Shown here: one piece after another, positions 27,296-34,957 of the stretch
How positions within the stretch are numbered: position 1 is the stretch's first letter
Layout: each line of letters begins with the position of its first letter
DNA from: Methylobacterium soli
Lineage (GTDB): Bacteria > Pseudomonadota > Alphaproteobacteria > Rhizobiales > Beijerinckiaceae
NCBI RefSeq assembly: GCF_008806385.1
Contig: NZ_VZZK01000038.1
Coordinates: forward strand, 1 to 51,862
Length of the DNA: 51,862 nucleotides
Direction of reading: 5' to 3'
Translations under genes and position numbers: made by a program
Notes under the pieces: generated by a model
Seen by the model: the letters and a program-made list of their open reading frames with translations, nothing else
What the model was told of the DNA's origin: nothing
The model's database searches: none

Positions 27296-27324
27296 AGGCC
27301 GCCTCTTCGGAGCGGCCTTTTTTC
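27296..27324 (+). terminator. terminator without an upstream gene
   Basis: AGGCCG-C-CTC, loop TTCG, GAGCGGCCT (one bulged C) is followed by a run of T residues at 27318-27323. It points in the plus direction, but the nearest upstream gene is DUF2794 on the minus strand. The 27014-27295 stretch therefore may encode a small RNA or a bluB leader. Confidence 0.8.
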
Positions 27325-27381
27325 TGCGCGCCCCGGCGGAACCGGCTAAGACACGTGCTTTCGTGTCCGGATCGTTGCTCT

Positions 27382-28014
27382 GTGCCCTCCTTCGACGATT
27401 GTTTCCGCGCAACGCTTGGCGACCTATTCGCATGGCGCCGGGATGTGCGGCGCTTTCGCCAAGATCCCGTCGACGAGGCGGCGTTGCGGGCCTGTCTCGC
27501 CCTTGCGAATCTCAGCCCCTCGGTGGGCAACAGTCATCCCTGGCGTTTCGTGCGCGTGTCCGATGCGGACCGGCGCGGCGCAATCCTGGCGAGTTTCGAG
27601 CGCTGCAACGCGGATGCGGGCACGCGCTACACGGACGCACGCCGCGAGCTCTATCGCCGCCTGAAGCTTGAAGGATTGCGTGAAGCCCCGGTGCATCTTG
27701 CGGTCTTTTGCGACGAGGCGACGGAATCCGGGCACGGGCTCGGACGCAGGACGATGCCTGAGATGCTGCGCTACTCCGTGGTGGGCGCGGTTCAGGGATT
27801 CTGGCTCGCCGCCCGGGCGTACGGGCTCGGCGTCGGCTGGGTCTCGATCTTGGAACCAGATCGCGTGAAGACCGTCCTGGAGGTCGCAGATGCATGGCAC
27901 CTCGTCGCCTATCTATGCGTCGGCTACCCCGTCGAGGAACATCTCGACCCGGAACTTGAGCGTCACGGCTGGCAGGGGCGCAGCGAGGACGCATCGCGCT
28001 TGATCGAGCGCTGA
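27382..28014 (+). CDS. bluB: 5,6-dimethylbenzimidazole synthase
   Basis: BluB breaks down reduced FMN with oxygen to make 5,6-dimethylbenzimidazole, the lower ligand of vitamin B12. The protein (about 210 residues) shows the nitroreductase-like family blocks WRRDVRRFRQDPVDE, LANLSPSVGNSHPWRF, EAPVHLAVFCDE and GWVSILEPDRV. The start is uncertain: GTG at 27382 (PSFDDCF) is used, and GTG at 27355 would add nine residues; the frame further upstream contains the terminator. I saw no cobalamin riboswitch motif in front of it. Confidence 0.92.
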   Translation: MPSFDDCFRATLGDLFAWRRDVRRFRQDPVDEAALRACLALANLSPSVGNSHPWRFVRVSDADRRGAILASFERCNADAGTRYTDARRELYRRLKLEGLREAPVHLAVFCDEATESGHGLGRRTMPEMLRYSVVGAVQGFWLAARAYGLGVGWVSILEPDRVKTVLEVADAWHLVAYLCVGYPVEEHLDPELERHGWQGRSEDASRLIER

Positions 28015-28198
28015 CGGCGATCAAGGTTACATTTTGGTTTGCGGAATGCGTGACCTTCGATCGAGGCGTTCTGCGCAGTTTTTACCGAAACAATCAGTCG
28101 TAGTGGGCAAATTCACCCGACACTCTGCTTCGACCGGAACAGCAACCTTCGCCGTGGATTATCGACATGCGTAAGGTCACGCTTTCGAGGACGATCCG

Positions 28199-28717
28199 AT
28201 GTTCGGGCAGAAGGGATGGGGAGCAGTTGCCGCAGGGGCGGTGCTCGTCGGGTTGGGAGCGATCGCCCCCAGCCATGCGCGCGAGATGGTGCCCTTTCAC
28301 GAGGGGTCGATTTCGCCGGGGTCGGTGGTGATCCGGATTTCCGAGCGGCGCCTCTACCTCGTCAACGGCGACGGCACAGCGATCCGATACCCGGTCGCGG
28401 TCGGGCGCCCCGGGAAGCAGTGGGTCGGTGCCACGCAGATCGACGGGAAATATGTTCAGCCCGCCTGGTCACCACCGCGCGAGGTCAAGCGTGACAATCC
28501 ACGCATCCCGAATCTCATCGCCGGCGGCTCGCCGCGCAATCCCATGGGCGTGGCCGCCATGACGCTGGCGGGTGGTGAATACGCGATCCATGGAACGAAC
28601 CGGCCGAGTTCGGTCGGCACTTACGCGTCCTACGGCTGCGTCCGCATGTACAATCAGGACATCGTCGATCTGTACGACCGCGTCTCCGTCGGCACACAGG
28701 TCTACATGATCCGCTGA
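28199..28717 (+). CDS. L,D-transpeptidase (YkuD domain)
   Basis: This periplasmic enzyme of 172 residues cross-links peptidoglycan or attaches proteins to it. A signal peptide occupies about residues 1-27 (ending PSHA). The YkuD domain spans 40-172 with the catalytic motifs YAIHGTN (His) and SYGCVRMYN (Cys). It is a paralogue of the protein encoded at 44.0-44.7 kb but lacks that protein's glutamine/tyrosine-rich linker. The 184-base upstream gap probably holds the promoter. It converges on the cupin gene. Confidence 0.94.
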   Translation: MFGQKGWGAVAAGAVLVGLGAIAPSHAREMVPFHEGSISPGSVVIRISERRLYLVNGDGTAIRYPVAVGRPGKQWVGATQIDGKYVQPAWSPPREVKRDNPRIPNLIAGGSPRNPMGVAAMTLAGGEYAIHGTNRPSSVGTYASYGCVRMYNQDIVDLYDRVSVGTQVYMIR

Positions 28718-28729
28718 GCCGCGGAGTCC

Positions 28730-28755
28730 GATGGCCTGCCGCTCGGCAGGCCATC
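28730..28755 (+). terminator. stem-loop between convergent genes
   Basis: A perfect 11-bp stem (28730-28740 with 28745-28755) with loop GCTC lies between the L,D-transpeptidase and cupin stops. It could act in both directions. There is no T-run. Confidence 0.5.
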
Positions 28756-28789
28756 GCAACAGCGTCGTCGATCGGGTAGCCGAGCCGCA

Positions 28790-29101
28790 CTAGGAAGACG
28801 CGGGGGGAGCGGTGGCTTCGACAGCCGTGAAGGCCTCAAGAATCTTGTAGGTGTGCTCAGTTCCGGCCGGCACGAGCCAGGAATCGCCGGGCTCAAGCCT
28901 GACGGTCTCTCCGCTCAGCGTCAGTTCGGCCCGACCAGAGATGACATATCCTACGGTCTCGTAGGGCCGGCTCCCGCTCGGCTTGTGTTCGGTCGGGGGT
29001 TCGTCGCGCCACATCCGCATGGAGAGCCTCTCGCCGGCGGCGAGTTTGACTTCGCCCTGCGGTCCTGCCGGAGCCGCTTTGCTCGAGATTTTCGTTGTCA
29101 T
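28790..29101 (-). CDS. small cupin-domain protein
   Basis: This 103-residue protein is a single cupin barrel. The motif region PYETVGYVISGRAELTLSGE, followed by PGDSWLVPAGTEHTY, contains the second cupin histidine. The first motif has only partial metal ligands (EHKPSGSRPYET), so metal binding is not certain. Function is unknown; such proteins are often sugar or stress related. Confidence 0.8.
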   Translation of the reverse strand: MTTKISSKAAPAGPQGEVKLAAGERLSMRMWRDEPPTEHKPSGSRPYETVGYVISGRAELTLSGETVRLEPGDSWLVPAGTEHTYKILEAFTAVEATAPPASS

Positions 29102-29186
29102 GGTCGGGTCTCCCTCATCTGCCTGACTGAGGGCCCAACAGCATTGCCGGGCGGACGTTCCTGCGTTGATCGATCGACGCCGGCGA

Positions 29187-29417
29187 TCAGAAATCGACGG
29201 CGATGCCCTTCACCTCCCAATCATCGTAGCGCACCGGCTCCAGCCCGCCACGACCAAGCCGCTCGCCCTTCGCGGCAATCCCGGCGGCGTGCGCATCCAC
29301 GGCGGCACGCCGTTCGGCGGCCTCGGCCAATGCCCGCTTGGCAGCAGGTGTCAAAGGACGCGCCGGTGATGCGGCAGCGGTCTCGACGGCGTCGCCAGGC
29401 TCGATCGGGTCTTGCAT
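29187..29417 (-). CDS. DUF1674 protein (SdhAF4-like)
   Basis: This 76-residue protein ends in RYDDWEVKGIAVDF, the hallmark of the DUF1674 family. The eukaryotic relative SDHAF4 helps assemble succinate dehydrogenase; a similar role here is inference. An alanine-rich helical region comes before it. It is divergent from rsmB, a common neighbour in alphaproteobacteria. Confidence 0.85.
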   Translation of the reverse strand: MQDPIEPGDAVETAAASPARPLTPAAKRALAEAAERRAAVDAHAAGIAAKGERLGRGGLEPVRYDDWEVKGIAVDF

Positions 29418-29489
29418 CGTGTCCGCTCAGGTGAAAGGGCATGGAGGTGATCCGGCATATCCGCCGGTGACCACGGGAAAGTATGTTTC

Positions 29490-30860
29490 ATGGCGACACG
29501 CCGCAATGTGGGCGGCCAGGGTCCTGCCGTCGATGGCGATGTGGCGGGCCTCGCGGCTCGCAGGGTTGCGCAGAACGCGGTGGCCGATCTGATCGGGAAG
29601 AACCGTGCCTTCGCGCTCGAAGATGCTCTTGAGCAGGCGGGGCGGAACGCCCAACTCGAGCCGGCCGACGCGGCTCTGGCGCGCGCCATCGCGACGGTCA
29701 CCTTCCGTCGCTTCGGCTTCCTGAAGCGTGCGCTGGCCGCGCGGCTGGCGCAGGGGCTGCCCGAGGAGCCGCGCCTTCTCGCGCTCCTTGCCACGGGCGC
29801 GGCTCAGATCGTCGATCTGAACGTGCCCGATCATGCCGCCGTCGACCTCGCTGTCCGGTTGGCCAAAGCCGATCCGCAAGCCCAGCACCTGGCCGGTCTG
29901 GTCAATGCCGTGCTGCGCCGAATCGTGCGCGAGCGGGACGCCGTCCTGGCTGAGGCGACGGACCCCTTGGAGAACAACACCCCGCTCTGGCTCGCGACGC
30001 GCTGGCGCGCGGCCTATGGGCCGGATCTGGCTCAGGCGATCGCGAGGGCACATCTGAGGGGCGCCGCGATCGATCTCAGCGTGCGCGGGGAGATGCAGGC
30101 CTGGGCCGAGCGCCTTGGGGCGGATCCCCTGCCGATCGGTTCTTTGCGCTTGCGCGATACGCGGACATCCGTCGTGGACCTGTCGGGCTACGCCGAGGGG
30201 GAATGGTGGGTGCAGGACGCGGCCGCCGCGATCCCGGCCCGGCTCCTCGATGTCGCGCCCGGCGAGCGCGTCGCCGACCTCTGCGCAGCACCGGGCGGCA
30301 AGACTGCCCAACTCGCCGCTCGCGGCGCACATGTCACCGCCATCGACCGCTCGGCGCCACGGCTGGAGCGCCTGCGGCAGAATCTGACCCGGCTCGGGCT
30401 GAGTGCGGATATCCAGGTTGGCGACGCGTTGAAGATGACGGGCGAGGGCACGTTCGATGCGGTGCTCCTCGATGCGCCGTGCTCGGCCACCGGCACGATC
30501 CGTCGGCATCCGGACGTCGCCTGGACAAAAGCCGAGCCCGATATCGCACGGCTCGCATCGCTCCAATCGCGCCTCCTCGACCGGGCCGCTCTCTTGGTGA
30601 GACCGGGGGGGCGGCTTCTCTACTGCACCTGTTCGCTCGAGCCGGAGGAAGGGGAGCAGCAGGTTGCTGCCTTCCTGGCGCGCAACGGCGATTACGAGCG
30701 CCTTCCGGTGATGCTGAACGAGGTCGGCGGGCTCGGCGAACTGATTGATCGGAACGGAGATCTCCGCACGCTCCCGGCCCATCTCGACGGCAACGGAGTG
30801 ACGGAGCGCGGGGGTCTCGACGGGTTCTTCGCGACTCGGCTCAAGCGGCGCGCGGGTTAG
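29490..30860 (+). CDS. rsmB: 16S rRNA (cytosine-967-C5)-methyltransferase
   Basis: This 456-residue enzyme makes m5C967 in 16S rRNA. It has an N-terminal NusB-like domain (about residues 20-155), then a SAM-binding Rossmann domain with LCAAPGGKTAQLA near 264-276, DAPCSATGT with Cys331, and YCTCS with the catalytic Cys381. The downstream order heparinase-like gene then purH is common in Hyphomicrobiales. Its stop overlaps that of the convergent small gene by four bases. Confidence 0.95.
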   Translation: MATRRNVGGQGPAVDGDVAGLAARRVAQNAVADLIGKNRAFALEDALEQAGRNAQLEPADAALARAIATVTFRRFGFLKRALAARLAQGLPEEPRLLALLATGAAQIVDLNVPDHAAVDLAVRLAKADPQAQHLAGLVNAVLRRIVRERDAVLAEATDPLENNTPLWLATRWRAAYGPDLAQAIARAHLRGAAIDLSVRGEMQAWAERLGADPLPIGSLRLRDTRTSVVDLSGYAEGEWWVQDAAAAIPARLLDVAPGERVADLCAAPGGKTAQLAARGAHVTAIDRSAPRLERLRQNLTRLGLSADIQVGDALKMTGEGTFDAVLLDAPCSATGTIRRHPDVAWTKAEPDIARLASLQSRLLDRAALLVRPGGRLLYCTCSLEPEEGEQQVAAFLARNGDYERLPVMLNEVGGLGELIDRNGDLRTLPAHLDGNGVTERGGLDGFFATRLKRRAG

Positions 30861-31084
30861 AGGAGGCCGAGTTGCCCGCTTCCGTCGTCCCGCTCACGCC
30901 GTTTGGGCCGATCGCCGATGAGCACCCCGGCGCCCGAGACGGACGCCTTGAAGGCTGCGATGTCGGCATAGGCTTGGACCTGCGTCCGAAAGCGCGATGG
31001 TGAGCAGACCACGGCGCCGGAGCGGTCATCGGACAGGGTCCAGAACCACAGGCCCGTTGGGTCTTCGCTGAGGTCGAAACGCAT
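30857..31084 (-). CDS. hypothetical protein, possibly DUF1508-like
   Basis: This 75-residue protein has MRFDLSEDPTGLWFWTLSDD, followed by a serine/arginine stretch and ADIAAFKAS, which vaguely resembles the YegP/DUF1508 repeat (strand, strand, helix). The basic tail RPKRRERDD is unlike that family. It lies convergent with and overlapping the end of rsmB. Function unknown. Confidence 0.5.
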   Translation of the reverse strand: MRFDLSEDPTGLWFWTLSDDRSGAVVCSPSRFRTQVQAYADIAAFKASVSGAGVLIGDRPKRRERDDGSGQLGLL

Positions 31085-31330
31085 GATCGTTCGGTGTCCC
31101 GGTGACGAACGCTGATCACGGTAACCGAGAGAAAGCCCTGACGGGTAAATGTCTTAGGTGGATCAAGAGATTGCCGGCTACGGGCCGCGATTCTGTCTTC
31201 GTTGTCCCCGCAATCACCGCTCTCCACATGCTCCGGACATCTGCCTTTGAGAGCACAACCGCGAACCGTCGGATCGAGCCGGTGGCGCAGGACCTGACCG
31301 GCACAATCATCCCCGCCCACTGGGCATATG

Positions 31331-31347
31331 CTTAACCGATGGTTAAG
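31331..31347. repeat. inverted repeat over the heparinase-like start codon
   Basis: CTTAACC and GGTTAAG with a 3-base spacer; the ATG at 31339 lies inside. It could be an operator or sequester the start codon in a weak RNA stem. The 254-base gap before it (31085-31338) contains no gene that I can support. Confidence 0.4.
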
Positions 31348-33144
31348 AGGCCCACTCTAGCTTCGTTCGCTGTGAAAACGGGCCGGGCGCATTCGGGCGC
31401 GATGGCCCGGCGGGGAGATTACGTGCGTTGGGGGCCTGATCGCTGGCGCTTGTATCGGCTCGTCGGACGCGAAATCGCGCGGTCGATGCGCGGTGCATCG
31501 GCACGGCTGACATCGTCGCCCGATATCCTCGCTCGTGTCCGGGTGACGGGCCTTGTCATCGCGCCTCAGGATCTGCGCACCAGCGATGCGACCTTCGCGG
31601 ACGATATCTATTCCGGGCTCTTCGTCTTCGCCGGCCGTTCGCTCGCGGTGAGCGGACGCTCGCCGTTCGACTACACGCCGCCCTCGCCGGAATGGGCCGA
31701 CATTCTCTACGGCTTCGGCTGGCTCAGGCACCTGCGTGCCGCCGACACGGCCCTTGCCCGTGCGAATGCCCGTGCTTTCGTCGCCGACTTCATGGCGGGC
31801 CGGGGCGATCCGAACCTTGCGCGCTCCACTCCGGTCGCCGCCCGGCGCCTGATCTCGTTCCTCAGCCAGTCGCCCTTGGTGCTGGAGGGGGCTGACCGAA
31901 CCTTCTACCAGTCGTTCCTTAAGACCATCGGCAGATCCGCTCGCGAGTTGGAGCGGGAGCTCCGCAGGGGTTTGCCTCCGCAAGGGCGGCTGAGTGCGGC
32001 GGTGGCGCTCTGCTACGCTGGTCTGTGCTGTGAAGGGATCGAGCCGATCCTCCGGCGCGCGACCCGGATTCTCTCGCGGGAACTCGATCGACAGATCATG
32101 CCCGATGGCGGCCATCGCAGCCGCGATCCGCGTTTCGCCATGGAGCTGCTGCTCGATCTCCTGCCCCTGCGTCAGAGCTATCTGAGCCGCAGCGTCGACC
32201 CGCCAGAGGCGTTGCTCCGCGCCATCGACCGGATGCTGCCGCTCCTCAGACTCCTGCGCCACGCCGACGCGTCCTTAAGTCATTTCAACGGCATGGGGGC
32301 GACAGCCGCGGACCACCTCGCCACCCTCCTGGTCTATGACGGCACGATGGCGCAGCCGATGTCGCACGCGCCGAATTCAGGCTACGAGCGACTGGAGAGC
32401 GGACGGATCGTCGTGGTGGCCGATGTGGGTGCGCCACCTCCGCTGCCCTTTTCCCGCAACGCCGCGGCAGGCTGCCTCTCCTTCGAGATGTCGAGCGGCC
32501 CGCAGCGAATCGTCCTCAATTGCGGCCTGCCGGCGAGTGGGGCGGAGTTGCGACGCCTCGCACGCAGCACCACCGCACACTCGACGGCCACGATCGCCAA
32601 CACCTCTTCCTGCCGCTTCCTCGTCGGCGGGGGCTGGTGGGGCGAACGCTTCGCCGCGGAATGGCTGTGCCGCCGCCTCGGCTCAGTCATTCTGCGCGGT
32701 CCCGGCGACGTGAAAGCGGAGCGCACCGATGCGGGGGAGGCCCGCATCCTGGCCGCCCGCCACGACGGATACGCCGAGGATTTCGGCATCGTGCATGAGC
32801 GCAGATGGCAGTTGTCGGGCGCTGCCGGACGGCTCGATGGCGAGGATGCGTTCGTGCGGACAGGCAAGGGCCGCCACAGGGCACAGGACGTCGCGATCCG
32901 CTTCCACCTCCATCCTGCCATCGTGGTTCGGGGCGAGGCCACCGACGACTTGACGCTGACGTCACCTCTCGGCGAGGTCTGGGAATTCCAAGCCGAGGGC
33001 GCCGCGATCGCGATCGAGGAAAGCGTCTACTTCGCAGGACTCTCGGGGGCGCGGCGCACTGATCAGATCGTGCTGCACCTGCGCGTCGAGGAGACCACCC
33101 AGGTGCGCTGGTCATTCGCGCGCCGGATGGGTCCGGGAGCCTGA
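31339..33144 (+). CDS. heparinase II/III-fold protein
   Basis: This 601-residue protein has an (alpha/alpha) toroid in the N-terminal half and a beta-sandwich heparinase II/III-like domain from about residue 350, including SHFNGMGATAADHLA, PNSGYERLESGRIVVVADVG and the final RTDQIVLHLRVEE. No clear signal peptide is seen, which is odd for a polysaccharide lyase; ATG at 31402 is an alternative start but also lacks one. The gene lies between rsmB and purH, an order repeated in related genomes. The substrate is unknown. Confidence 0.85.
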   Translation: MVKRPTLASFAVKTGRAHSGAMARRGDYVRWGPDRWRLYRLVGREIARSMRGASARLTSSPDILARVRVTGLVIAPQDLRTSDATFADDIYSGLFVFAGRSLAVSGRSPFDYTPPSPEWADILYGFGWLRHLRAADTALARANARAFVADFMAGRGDPNLARSTPVAARRLISFLSQSPLVLEGADRTFYQSFLKTIGRSARELERELRRGLPPQGRLSAAVALCYAGLCCEGIEPILRRATRILSRELDRQIMPDGGHRSRDPRFAMELLLDLLPLRQSYLSRSVDPPEALLRAIDRMLPLLRLLRHADASLSHFNGMGATAADHLATLLVYDGTMAQPMSHAPNSGYERLESGRIVVVADVGAPPPLPFSRNAAAGCLSFEMSSGPQRIVLNCGLPASGAELRRLARSTTAHSTATIANTSSCRFLVGGGWWGERFAAEWLCRRLGSVILRGPGDVKAERTDAGEARILAARHDGYAEDFGIVHERRWQLSGAAGRLDGEDAFVRTGKGRHRAQDVAIRFHLHPAIVVRGEATDDLTLTSPLGEVWEFQAEGAAIAIEESVYFAGLSGARRTDQIVLHLRVEETTQVRWSFARRMGPGA

Positions 33145-33269
33145 GCCCGGGCCAACATCCGCACAAAGGGCTCTGGCCGTCGCCTCCTGGTCCACCCCAC
33201 CCTGGCCCGCTTGCCCGGATTCATGTTACCGCGCCGGCGAAACCTCGCGATTGCCAGGACGAACGACTG

Positions 33270-34868
33270 ATGCCCCATGACAAAGTGCGGGTGACCCGCG
33301 CGCTCCTTTCCGTTTCGGACAAAGCGGGCCTCGTCGATTTCGCCCGCGCCCTGAATGCGCGCGGCATCGATCTCGTCTCGACCGGCGGAACGCACCGGAC
33401 CTTGAGCGAGGCGGGACTCCCGGTGACCGAGGTCGCGGACCTGACCGGCTTTCCGGAGATGATGGACGGGCGCGTCAAGACACTCCACCCGGCGGTGCAT
33501 GGCGGCCTCCTGGCAATCCGGGACAACCCGGAGCACCAGGCGGCGCTCGCGGCGCACGGGATCGGAGCCATCGATCTCCTGGTCGTCAATCTCTACCCCT
33601 TCGAGGCGACGATCGCCGCAGGCAAGCCCTATGCGGAATGTGTGGAGAACATCGATGTCGGCGGGCCGGCGATGATCCGTGCAGCCGCCAAGAACCACGC
33701 CGATGTCGCGGTCGTCACCGATGTCTCGGATTATCAGGCACTCCTTTCCGAACTCGAGAGCGGCAGCGGTACGCTCTGCGGAGAAACGCGGCGGCGCTTG
33801 GCCCAGAAGGCGTACGCCCGCACGGCTGCCTACGACGCAGCCATCGCGAACTGGCTCGCCGGAGAGATCGGGGTGGCCGCCACGCCGGCCTACCGCGCCT
33901 TCGGGGGCAACCTCGCGCAGGGGCTCCGCTACGGCGAAAATCCGCACCAGCCGGCGGCCTTCTACAGAGCCCCCGGCATCGTGCGGGCCGGTGTGGCGAG
34001 CGCCCAGCAGCTCCAAGGCAAGGAACTTTCCTTCAACAACCTCAACGACACGGATGCGGCCTACGAATGCGTGGCGGAATTCGATCCCGTCAGGACGGCG
34101 GCGGTCGCGATCATCAAGCACGCCAATCCCTGCGGCGTCGCGGAGGGCAACGATCCGCTCGCCGCCTATGAACGGGCACTGACCTGCGATCCGACATCGG
34201 CATTTGGCGGAATCGTCGCGTTGAATCGCACCCTCGACGCGGAAGCCGCCCGCCGGATCGTCGAGATCTTCACGGAAGTGATCATCGCACCCGACGCGTC
34301 CGAGGAGGCGAGGGCGATCGTCGCGGCGAAAAAGAACCTTCGCCTTCTCATCGCCGGCAGCCTGCCGGACCCGCGCGCGCCGGGCGAGACTGTGCGCAGT
34401 CTCTCGGGCGGCCTGCTCGTGCAGGGTCGCGACAACGCGGTCGTCGACGACATGCCACTCAATGTCGTCACGAAACGCGCGCCGACGGAGCAGGAATACG
34501 CGGATCTGCGCTTTGCCTACCGGGTCGCCAAGCATGTGAAGTCGAATGCGATCGTCTACGCCAAGGATGGGGCGACGATCGGGATCGGGGCCGGGCAGAT
34601 GTCGCGGGTCGATTCCTCGCGCATCGCGGCCTGGAAGGCCGCCGAGGGCGCCAAGCGCCTAGGCCTCTCCGAGAGCCTCGCTCTGGGCTCGGTCGTGGCC
34701 TCGGACGCATTCTTCCCCTTTGCGGACGGCCTCCTGACGGCAGTTGAAGCCGGCGCCACGGCCGTGATCCAACCCGGCGGCTCCATGCGCGACGACGACG
34801 TGATCCGCGCTGCCGACGAGGCCGGTCTCGCCATGGTCTTCACAGGGCACCGCCACTTCCGGCATTGA
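33270..34868 (+). CDS. purH: bifunctional AICAR transformylase / IMP cyclohydrolase
   Basis: The enzyme performs the last two steps of IMP synthesis. The 532-residue protein starts VRVTRALLSVSDKAGLVDFA, followed by VSTGGTHRTL (MGS-like cyclohydrolase domain), and carries the transformylase block KHANPCGVAEG and the final DDDVIRAADE region. ATG at 33270 precedes the family start by six residues. It is about 125 bases after the heparinase-like gene and ends in a strong terminator. It recycles AICAR from the histidine pathway. Confidence 0.98.
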   Translation: MPHDKVRVTRALLSVSDKAGLVDFARALNARGIDLVSTGGTHRTLSEAGLPVTEVADLTGFPEMMDGRVKTLHPAVHGGLLAIRDNPEHQAALAAHGIGAIDLLVVNLYPFEATIAAGKPYAECVENIDVGGPAMIRAAAKNHADVAVVTDVSDYQALLSELESGSGTLCGETRRRLAQKAYARTAAYDAAIANWLAGEIGVAATPAYRAFGGNLAQGLRYGENPHQPAAFYRAPGIVRAGVASAQQLQGKELSFNNLNDTDAAYECVAEFDPVRTAAVAIIKHANPCGVAEGNDPLAAYERALTCDPTSAFGGIVALNRTLDAEAARRIVEIFTEVIIAPDASEEARAIVAAKKNLRLLIAGSLPDPRAPGETVRSLSGGLLVQGRDNAVVDDMPLNVVTKRAPTEQEYADLRFAYRVAKHVKSNAIVYAKDGATIGIGAGQMSRVDSSRIAAWKAAEGAKRLGLSESLALGSVVASDAFFPFADGLLTAVEAGATAVIQPGGSMRDDDVIRAADEAGLAMVFTGHRHFRH

Positions 34869-34908
34869 ACCGGTTCACGGCGTTCTCCGCTTCGATGCAT
34901 CAAAAGGA

Positions 34909-34940
34909 AAGGCCCCGCCGGTTGGCGGGGCCTTCTTGTT
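34909..34940 (+). terminator. bidirectional Rho-independent terminator
   Basis: An 11-bp perfect stem (34909-34919 with 34924-34934) with loop GGTT, T-rich after it and A-rich before it. It separates the convergent purH and MFS transporter genes. Confidence 0.88.
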
Positions 34941-34957
34941 TCGCCGGGGCCTTGACG

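Noticed and set aside
27014..27381. Cobalamin riboswitch before bluB
   Set aside because: I looked for the conserved B12-box and core elements and did not find them; the terminator there has no aptamer-like sequence in front.
28136..28160. EcfG-type promoter (GGAAC) before the L,D-transpeptidase
   Set aside because: The -10 element at the right spacing does not match CGTT, so the match is too weak.
31102..31335. 77-codon plus-strand frame before the heparinase-like gene
   Set aside because: No ribosome site and no recognisable features; the region is better seen as promoter DNA.
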